5,006 nt of DNA from positions 629 to 5,634 of the forward strand of contig DKAS01000079.1 in the NCBI GenBank assembly GCA_002448875.1. Reading direction: 5' to 3'. Every line of letters begins with the position of its first letter. Position 1 is the first letter of the stretch. Source of the stretch: Proteobacteria bacterium UBA6920 (GTDB lineage: Bacteria; Pseudomonadota; Gammaproteobacteria; SG8-11). The notes below the pieces were generated by a model, which saw nothing but the letters and a program-made list of their open reading frames with translations, did no database searches and was not told the origin of the DNA. Of this stretch, positions 1-5,006 are shown piece by piece. Position numbers and translations under genes: made by a program.

Positions 1-717
<717 letters not shown>

Positions 718-1908
718 CTATGGTTGAGTTAGATCACGCACCAGCCACCGGTTCTGTTCCCGAACCAGACGGCGATTGCAGCCCATTTGCCCGGGATCAT
801 CCACCTGTCCGGGCAATCCATGAACGACCCGCTCACCCTTGGCGCGCAACTCGTCCACCATCTTCTGCAGCGCCGCGTCGTCCGCGCACGGCGCATAGAT
901 GCCGGCACTGACATAAGCAGGCACGCTGCCCAATTCCAGCAACAGCTTGAGATCGGCGCTGAAGCCGGTGGCCGGGCGCGCCCGGCCGAACACCGCGCCG
1001 ATGTCGTCATAGCGGCCGCCGCGGCTGATTTCCTGGCCGTGGCCCGGCGCATAGGCGGCGAACACGATGCCGGTCTGGTACTGATAACCGCGCAGCTCGG
1101 CCAGATCGTAATTGATCTCCAGCTCGGGCAGACGGGCCGCCAGGCGCCGCCCCAGATCCGCCAGATCCTGCAGGGCGGCCTGCACCGCGGCATCGGCCGC
1201 CTGCAGTTCCCGTTGCGCCTGCGGTAATACGTCGCTGCCGCCATTGAGGTGAATCAGCGAGCGCAGCATGGCCTGCAGCGCCGGTGGCACCGCCAGTTGC
1301 GCGACGATTTCGTCGATTTCGCTGCGCGCCTTGCGCTGCAGGGCATCGAACAACTGCGCCTCCTGCTCGCCGCTCAGCCCGCCCTGACGCGCCAGGCCGC
1401 GGAAGATGCCCACATGGCCCAGGTCCAGGTGCAGTTTGCTGATGCCGGTCAACTTGAGCATGGCCGCCATCAGGCAGATCACTTCCAGATCGCTCTCCAC
1501 GCCCTTGTGGCCGTAGAGTTCGGCGCCCACCTGCACCGGGCTGCGCGACGAGGCGAAACCGTCCGGCAGGGTGCGCAGCACGGTGCCCAGATAGCACAGG
1601 CGCACCGGCACGTCCTTGCGCAGGTGGTGAGCATCGATGCGCGCCACCTGTGGCGTCATATCCGAACGCAGGCCCATCATGCGACCGGTAAGCTGATCGG
1701 TCACCTTGAAGGTCTGCAGATCCAGATCCTTGCCGGTACCGGTCAGCAGGGCGTCGAGATACTCGACGAACGGTGGCATCACCAGCTCGTAGCCCCAGGC
1801 GTGAAACAAATCGAGGATACGCCGCCGCATCCGCTCCATGGGCTCGGCCTGCGAGGGCAGAAGTTCGGCGATGCCCGCGGGCAGCAACCAGCGATTGGAT
1901 TGGCTCAT
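718..1908 (-). CDS. hisZ: ATP phosphoribosyltransferase regulatory subunit HisZ
   Basis: HisZ is a catalytically inactive paralogue of histidyl-tRNA synthetase. It assembles with a short-form HisG to make the active, histidine-inhibited enzyme that starts histidine synthesis from ATP and PRPP. The 396-residue protein shows the class II synthetase fold: RSDMTPQVARIDAH at 81-94, QVGAELYG at 126-133, the LRGYQYQTGIVFAAY segment at 272-286, GGRYD at 297-301 and PATGFSADL at 312-320. It ends with the MGCNRRLV...RWLVRDL tail (375-393) instead of the anticodon-binding domain of true HisS, and its length is typical of HisZ. The ATG at 1908 is preferred because MSQSNRWLLPAGI matches the family N-terminus. 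A TTG two codons earlier (1914) would overlap the upstream stop as TTGA and cannot be excluded. No clear ribosome binding site is visible, so translation is probably coupled to the DUF2065 gene, whose TGA ends 2 nt before the ATG. HisS is the main alternative, rejected on the missing C-terminal domain and operon context. Confidence 0.95.
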   Translation of the reverse strand: MSQSNRWLLPAGIAELLPSQAEPMERMRRRILDLFHAWGYELVMPPFVEYLDALLTGTGKDLDLQTFKVTDQLTGRMMGLRSDMTPQVARIDAHHLRKDVPVRLCYLGTVLRTLPDGFASSRSPVQVGAELYGHKGVESDLEVICLMAAMLKLTGISKLHLDLGHVGIFRGLARQGGLSGEQEAQLFDALQRKARSEIDEIVAQLAVPPALQAMLRSLIHLNGGSDVLPQAQRELQAADAAVQAALQDLADLGRRLAARLPELEINYDLAELRGYQYQTGIVFAAYAPGHGQEISRGGRYDDIGAVFGRARPATGFSADLKLLLELGSVPAYVSAGIYAPCADDAALQKMVDELRAKGERVVHGLPGQVDDPGQMGCNRRLVREQNRWLVRDLTQP

Positions 1909-1910
1909 AG

Positions 1911-2099
1911 TCAATTTATCAGATACAAAAACACGACGCCGGCAACCATGCTGGCGAGTCCGCTGTAACGCAAGGTCCTGTCATCCATCTGTACCATCAC
2001 CTGCAGCATGCGGCGCATGGCGGCGGGATTGAGAAAGGGCAGGATACCCTCGAACACCAGCAGCAAAGCCGTCGCCGCCCAGAAATCCTGCCATTCCAT
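1911..2099 (-). CDS. DUF2065 family small inner-membrane protein (YjeT-like)
   Basis: A 62-residue protein of unknown function. It has two hydrophobic segments, about residues 6-23 (WAATALLLVFEGILPFL) and 44-61 (YSGLASMVAGVVFLYLI), joined by a short polar stretch with MRRM and MDDRTLR. This suggests a two-span inner-membrane hairpin. The core E-G-x-x-P-x-L-x-P (residues 17-25) and the closing L-x-x-x-G-L-x-S-x-x-x-G pattern match the DUF2065/YjeT family, whose E. coli member has 65 residues and also lies near hflC and purA. The ATG at 2099 is chosen because it puts the conserved Glu at residue 17, as in homologues, with a weak GGCGGG (2112-2107) 7 nt upstream. An ATG at 2123 would add eight residues but has no ribosome binding site and sits directly after a hairpin. 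The gene is 46 nt after hflC and its TGA lies 2 nt before the hisZ ATG. A role beside HflKC/FtsH is a guess from position only. Confidence 0.88.
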   Translation of the reverse strand: MEWQDFWAATALLLVFEGILPFLNPAAMRRMLQVMVQMDDRTLRYSGLASMVAGVVFLYLIN

Positions 2100-2125
2100 C
2101 GTCCAACCCGCCTGTTCCGCCATTA

Positions 2126-2141
2126 CGCGCCGCAGGGCGCG
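2126..2141 (-). promoter_or_regulatory. Small GC-rich stem-loop just after hflC
   Basis: The transcript can form a perfect 6-bp stem, CGCGCC pairing with GGCGCG, around a CUGC tetraloop. It begins 4 nt after the hflC stop and ends 2 nt before the first possible ATG (2123) of the DUF2065 gene. No run of U follows, so it does not look like an intrinsic terminator. It could protect the 3' end of a processed hflKC message, or mask the 2123 ATG and favour the start at 2099. The stem is seen directly; any function is inference, and short GC hairpins arise by chance in sequence this GC-rich. Confidence 0.35.
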
Positions 2142-2145
2142 CGCC

Positions 2146-3015
2146 TCATTTCACCTTGGAATTGGTGAAATACTTGAAGAATTCCGAATCCGGCTTCACC
2201 ACCAGCACATCGTCCTTGCTGTTGAAGGTGTTGCGATAGGCATTCAGGCTGCGATACAGCGAATAGAATTCCTTGTTCTTGGAATAGGCCTTGGCATAGG
2301 TATCAGCCGCCGTGGCGTCGCCTTCGCCGCGCACCCGCTCCGCGTCGCGATAGGCCTCGGCCTTGATGATGGTGGCCTCGCGATCGGCCTCGGCGCGGAT
2401 GCGTTCCGCCGCCTCGGCACCGCGCGAACGCAGGTCCGCCGCCACCCGCTCGCGTTCCGCCTTCATACGGTCATACACCGAGGTGCTGACCTCCTGCGGC
2501 AGATCGATACGGCGGATGCGCACATCGACCACATCCAGCCCCAGCTCGCTGGCGCTGTTTTTGGTGCGCGAGGTGAGGATCTCCATGATCTGCGAACGCT
2601 CACCGGAGACCACTTCCTGAATGGTGCGTTTGCCGAACTCCTCGCGCAGACCGTCGTTGATGATCTGCGCCAGACGCTGGTTGGCGTTGTTGATGTCGCC
2701 GCCGGTGCTGGTGAAGAACTCGGACACATTGTTGATGCGCCACTTGACGAAGGAATCGACGATAACGTTTTTCTTCTCACTGGTGAGATAACGCTCCGGC
2801 TCCGCGTCCAGGGTCTGGGTGCGCTTGTCGAACTTGCGCACCGTGTTCATGATGGGCACCTTGTAATGCAGCCCCGGCTCGGAATCGTCCTTGACGATCT
2901 CGCCGAAGCGGAACAGGATGGCGCGCTCGCGCTCATCGACGGTGTAGAAAACGGAGTTGGCCAGGAACAGGGCCAGCACGACGCCGATCGCCAGCGAAAT
3001 AGCCAGTTTATTCAT
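2146..3015 (-). CDS. hflC: FtsH modulator HflC, SPFH/Band 7 membrane protein
   Basis: HflC pairs with HflK in a large periplasm-facing cage in the inner membrane that encloses hexamers of the FtsH protease and modulates its attack on membrane substrates. The 289-residue protein has one N-terminal transmembrane anchor (about residues 4-24) followed by the typical VDERERAILFRFG segment (26-38). An SPFH domain follows, including EPGLHYKVP (46-54) and EKKNVIVDSFVKWRI (80-94). A charged helical region (about 184-245) is rich in Ala, Glu and Arg and includes RGEGDA (229-234). The family-typical end DVLVVKPDSEFFKYF is at 269-283. It is about 45 residues shorter than E. coli HflC (334), because it lacks the insertion E. 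coli carries before the LGLDVVDVRIRRIDLP segment; the shorter form is common outside enterics. The ATG at 3015 lies 2 nt after the hflK stop, with a strong ribosome binding site inside the hflK end. It is intact. Confidence 0.96.
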   Translation of the reverse strand: MNKLAISLAIGVVLALFLANSVFYTVDERERAILFRFGEIVKDDSEPGLHYKVPIMNTVRKFDKRTQTLDAEPERYLTSEKKNVIVDSFVKWRINNVSEFFTSTGGDINNANQRLAQIINDGLREEFGKRTIQEVVSGERSQIMEILTSRTKNSASELGLDVVDVRIRRIDLPQEVSTSVYDRMKAERERVAADLRSRGAEAAERIRAEADREATIIKAEAYRDAERVRGEGDATAADTYAKAYSKNKEFYSLYRSLNAYRNTFNSKDDVLVVKPDSEFFKYFTNSKVK

Positions 3016-3017
3016 TT

Positions 3018-4205
3018 TCAGCGGCCCTCCCGGTCATCGCGCAGCCGGTCCCGCAGATTGGGCGCCGCCTGCCGCTTGGCTTTTTCCACCAGATCATCGA
3101 CGATGGTGCTGCCGGTTGCGGCCGTCGGCGCCTCGACCAGCGGCCCGGAGCCGCGGCCGACCAGGCGATCCAGCGGCAGATACAGCAGGTTGCTGCTGCC
3201 GGAGGCATCTACCATCACCTTGCTTACCGAACTCAACACCGATTCCACCGTTTCCAGATACATGCGCTCGCGGGTGACCGCCGGCGCTTTTTCGTATTCC
3301 TTCAACACCTGCTCGAAGCGGGCGGCGTCACCTTCGGCACGGGCGATCACTTTGGATTTGTAACCGTTGGCTTCCTCCAGTTGGCGGGCAGCGGCGCCGC
3401 GCGCCTTGGGCAGCACATCATTGGCGTAGGCCTCGGCTTCGTTCTTCTGCCGCTCCTCGTCCTCGCGCGCTTTCACCGCGTCTTCGAAGGCATGCTGCAC
3501 CTGCTCCGGCGGCTGCGCGTCCAGCAGATTGACGCGGGTGATGAGCAGCCCGGATTTGTAGTTGTCGAGAATCTGCTGCACCATCTGGGTGGCGCGCATG
3601 CCGATATCACCGCGGCCTTCGGTGAGCACGAAGTCCATCTTGCTCTTGCCGATGATTTCGCGGATGGCGCTTTCCGTCGCTTCCACCAGGGTAGCGTCGG
3701 GATCGCGCAGGCTGAACAGATAATCCTTGGCGTCTTTCACCCGATACTGCACCGCCAGCTGAATATCGACAATGTTTTCATCCTGGGTGAGCATCAGGGA
3801 TTCGCGTTCCATTTGCGTATTCTTACCGCGCACCCCGCGATAACCGATTTCCGCGGTGCGGATGCGCGATACATCCACCTGTTCCACGCTCTGGACGAAG
3901 CGCGGAAACCAGTGCAGGCCCGGCGAGGTGGTGGTGCGGTAGGCGCCGAACTGCAATACCACGCCCTGTTTCCCTTCCTCGACGATATAGAAGCCGAACA
4001 GGCCCCAGATGACCACGACCGCGCCCACCAGCAGACCCGCCAGCGGCGAGCTGCCGCCCCGGCCGCGACCGTCGCCGCCGAATATGGCGCCGAGCTTTTT
4101 CTGCAGATTTTTTATTGCTTCGTCGAGATCGGGCGGCCCGTCCTGCGGACTGCGCCCTCCCCACGGATCTTTGCTGCCACCGTCACCCGGTTCGTTCCAG
4201 GCCAT
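3018..4205 (-). CDS. hflK: FtsH modulator HflK, SPFH/Band 7 membrane protein
   Basis: HflK is the larger partner of HflC in the HflKC complex that surrounds and regulates FtsH in the inner membrane. The 395-residue protein opens with MAWNEPGDGG, close to E. coli HflK (MAWNQPG...), and a Gly/Pro-rich cytoplasmic tail containing the conserved DPWG (13-16) and GPPDLDE (23-29). One transmembrane helix spans about 55-75. The SPFH domain follows, with EEGKQGVVLQFG (76-87), SPGLHWFPRF (94-103) and LTQDENIVDIQLAVQYRV (139-156). A long charged helix covers about 234-305 (PPEQVQHAFEDAVKARED onward), then TRERMYLETVE and the hydrophobic strand LLYLPLDRLVGRG. The C-terminal tail is polar and poorly conserved. 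The frame stays open for 21 codons upstream to an ATG at 4268, but the ATG at 4205 is chosen because it matches the family N-terminus and has a good GGGGAG site. It overlaps neither neighbour and is nearly fused to hflC. Confidence 0.96.
   Translation of the reverse strand: MAWNEPGDGGSKDPWGGRSPQDGPPDLDEAIKNLQKKLGAIFGGDGRGRGGSSPLAGLLVGAVVVIWGLFGFYIVEEGKQGVVLQFGAYRTTTSPGLHWFPRFVQSVEQVDVSRIRTAEIGYRGVRGKNTQMERESLMLTQDENIVDIQLAVQYRVKDAKDYLFSLRDPDATLVEATESAIREIIGKSKMDFVLTEGRGDIGMRATQMVQQILDNYKSGLLITRVNLLDAQPPEQVQHAFEDAVKAREDEERQKNEAEAYANDVLPKARGAAARQLEEANGYKSKVIARAEGDAARFEQVLKEYEKAPAVTRERMYLETVESVLSSVSKVMVDASGSSNLLYLPLDRLVGRGSGPLVEAPTAATGSTIVDDLVEKAKRQAAPNLRDRLRDDREGR
3025..3031 (-). promoter_or_regulatory. 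Ribosome binding site of hflC
   Basis: GGGAGGG lies inside the last codons of hflK, 9 nt before the hflC ATG at 3015. The hflK TGA falls between the site and the start codon, so ribosomes finishing hflK stop directly on the hflC start region. This arrangement fits coupled synthesis of the two partners. Confidence 0.7.
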
Positions 4206-4301
4206 CAGATGCTCCCCGAAATCATGCTGAGCGTGAAAAATTGCCGGCAAGCTCCGCGCCGCCGCCAAACCGCAAAATCAAAACGTTGAATTTTAAGGGC
4301 C
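4206..4301 (-). other. hflX-hflK intergenic spacer
   Basis: A 96-nt gap, the longest in the window. It contains the hflK ribosome binding site, an AT-rich stretch just after the hflX stop, and a 10-bp palindrome TTGCCGGCAA at 4241-4250. I see no hairpin followed by a U-run and no good -35/-10 pair; the best, TTGCCG with CATGAT 18 nt on, is weak. Read-through from hflX into hflK is the simplest reading. Confidence 0.5.
4212..4217 (-). promoter_or_regulatory. Ribosome binding site deciding the hflK start
   Basis: GGGGAG ends 6 nt before the ATG at 4205. It supports this start over the longer in-frame ATG at 4268, which has no comparable purine-rich site and would add 21 residues not found in the family. 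Confidence 0.7.
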
Positions 4302-5006
4302 TTAAGCTGCGCCCGCAAGATATTTACTGTCCGCAGGGTAAATCAGCAGACCGGCGAACTCCGCGTCCTTGTCCAGGGCCTGCCAGTGCTTCTCCGGCAT
4401 TTCCACTTCCAACTCAAGCACCTGGTCGTTAATCACACGTTCCTGCAACACCACCCCCAGACGGTAGAACTGCGACCGCAGGCGCCCGGCGTTGATCGGA
4501 ATCTGGACAAAGGTCCGCCGGCTGCGATCGCGAAAGAAATCCGCCACCGCCTGCTGCACCAGCACCAGCCCCTGGCCACCCGCCGCGGACAGCCACACCC
4601 GCTCAGCTTTACCCTCGGCATCCCGGTCGATACGCGGGGTCATTCCCTCCAGCAGGTCGATCTTGTTGTAGATCTCCAGGCGCGGCACGTTGTCGGCGCC
4701 GATCTCGGCAAGAACCTTATGTACTTCCTGGATATGAGCTTCTTTTTCCGGGTCCGCGGCATCGATCACATGCAGCAGCAGATCCGCCTCCCCGGTTTCT
4801 TCCAGCGTGGAACGGAAGGCCGCCACCAGCTGGTGCGGCAGATGGCGGATAAATCCGACCGTGTCCGCCAGAATGACCGGCTGCGCATCGGGCAGCTCCA
4901 CCCGGCGCAGAGTCGGATCCAGGGTGGCGAACAACTGATCCGCGGCGTAGATCTCGCTGCGGGTCAGGCTATTGAACAGGGTGGACTTGCCGGCGTTGGT
5001 ATAGCC
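4302..5006 (-). CDS. hflX: GTPase HflX, C-terminal part (start lies beyond the right edge)
   Basis: HflX is a cytoplasmic GTPase of the Obg-HflX group that binds the 50S subunit and splits stalled ribosomes, especially after heat stress. Only the last 234 codons are present, about the second half of a protein that is 426 residues in E. coli. The first visible codons are the P-loop GYTNAGKST (G1, partial residues 1-9). All remaining G motifs follow: FATLDPT (switch I, 26-32), DTVGFI (G3, 48-53), NKID (G4, 114-117) and SA (G5, 140-141). The HflX C-terminal domain follows the G domain and ends YPADSKYLAGAA. The phrase DTVGFIRHLPHQLVAAFRST is diagnostic of HflX rather than Era or Der. The missing N-terminal half should carry the ribosome-binding and helical domains. 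It is followed by hflK after 96 nt in the same direction. The visible frame is intact up to TAA at 4304-4302. Confidence 0.97.
   Translation of the reverse strand, partial: GYTNAGKSTLFNSLTRSEIYAADQLFATLDPTLRRVELPDAQPVILADTVGFIRHLPHQLVAAFRSTLEETGEADLLLHVIDAADPEKEAHIQEVHKVLAEIGADNVPRLEIYNKIDLLEGMTPRIDRDAEGKAERVWLSAAGGQGLVLVQQAVADFFRDRSRRTFVQIPINAGRLRSQFYRLGVVLQERVINDQVLELEVEMPEKHWQALDKDAEFAGLLIYPADSKYLAGAA

Noticed and set aside
1249..1968. Plus-strand open frame of 239 codons antisense to hisZ
   Set aside because: It is Gln-, His- and Ala-rich without a domain and lies fully opposite conserved HisZ sequence.
2008..3363. Long plus-strand open frame of 451 codons antisense to hflC and the end of hflK
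   Set aside because: The translation is rich in His, Arg and Ala with no recognisable domain or hydrophobic pattern, and it lies opposite well-identified conserved genes. High GC at third codon positions removes stops from the opposite strand.
4241..4250. Palindrome TTGCCGGCAA in the hflX-hflK gap as an operator
   Set aside because: A single 10-bp perfect palindrome without a second copy or a promoter next to it is not enough to call a binding site.
4222..4250. Possible promoter TTGCCG - 18 nt - CATGAT before hflK
   Set aside because: Both elements match the sigma-70 consensus poorly, and the operon context makes an internal promoter unnecessary to explain expression.
4206..4268. N-terminal extension of HflK from the ATG at 4268
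   Set aside because: The added residues do not resemble HflK. The ATG at 4205 matches the family start and has a GGGGAG site at proper spacing.
3381..4289. Plus-strand open frame of 302 codons antisense to hflK
   Set aside because: It mirrors hflK, which has a full SPFH domain and a ribosome binding site. The antisense product has no family features.
4291..4306. Inverted repeat TTAAGG/CCTTAA at the hflX stop as a terminator
   Set aside because: The stem is short and AT-rich, the loop is one to three bases, and no U-run follows on the minus strand. It overlaps the hflX stop codon.

Overview
The window holds one compact housekeeping operon, read entirely from the minus strand, from a GC-rich proteobacterium. 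In transcription order (right to left) it carries the 3' part of hflX (GTPase), complete hflK and hflC (membrane SPFH partners of the FtsH protease), a small DUF2065 membrane protein of the YjeT type, complete hisZ (regulatory subunit of ATP phosphoribosyltransferase), and the 5' part of purA (adenylosuccinate synthetase). The order hflX-hflK-hflC-DUF2065-hisZ-purA is a known conserved arrangement in many Gamma- and Betaproteobacteria, usually preceded by hfq. E. coli and other enterics lack hisZ. The protein sequences and gene order suggest a non-enteric gammaproteobacterium. Lineage is an inference from recalled family sequences; a betaproteobacterium is not excluded.

Layout: 4302-5006 is the C-terminal 234 codons of hflX, starting at the window edge exactly on the P-loop. 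4206-4301 is a 96-nt gap with the hflK ribosome binding site and no convincing promoter or terminator. 3018-4205 is hflK and 2146-3015 is hflC, only 2 nt apart. 2100-2145 is a short gap with a small GC hairpin. 1911-2099 is the DUF2065 gene. 718-1908 is hisZ, starting 2 nt after the DUF2065 stop. 706-717 is a 12-nt spacer, and 1-705 is the first 235 codons of purA, which starts with GTG and runs off the left edge. There is no gene-free stretch above 100 nt.

Function: HflK and HflC form a large membrane complex that encloses and modulates FtsH. HflX is a ribosome-binding GTPase that rescues stalled or heat-damaged ribosomes. DUF2065 has no established function but sits consistently with these genes. 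HisZ and PurA belong to histidine and AMP synthesis; their presence in the same tight transcription unit couples nucleotide-consuming biosynthesis to quality-control genes by co-transcription. The histidine pathway begins from ATP and PRPP and releases AICAR into purine synthesis, so hisZ beside purA is metabolically sensible.

The window is ordinary core genome. I found no mobile element, CRISPR array, tRNA, rRNA or defence system. The long open frames on the plus strand are antisense shadows of the real genes. The findings are small: a hairpin after hflC, start-site choices, translational coupling, and the uncharacterised DUF2065 protein.
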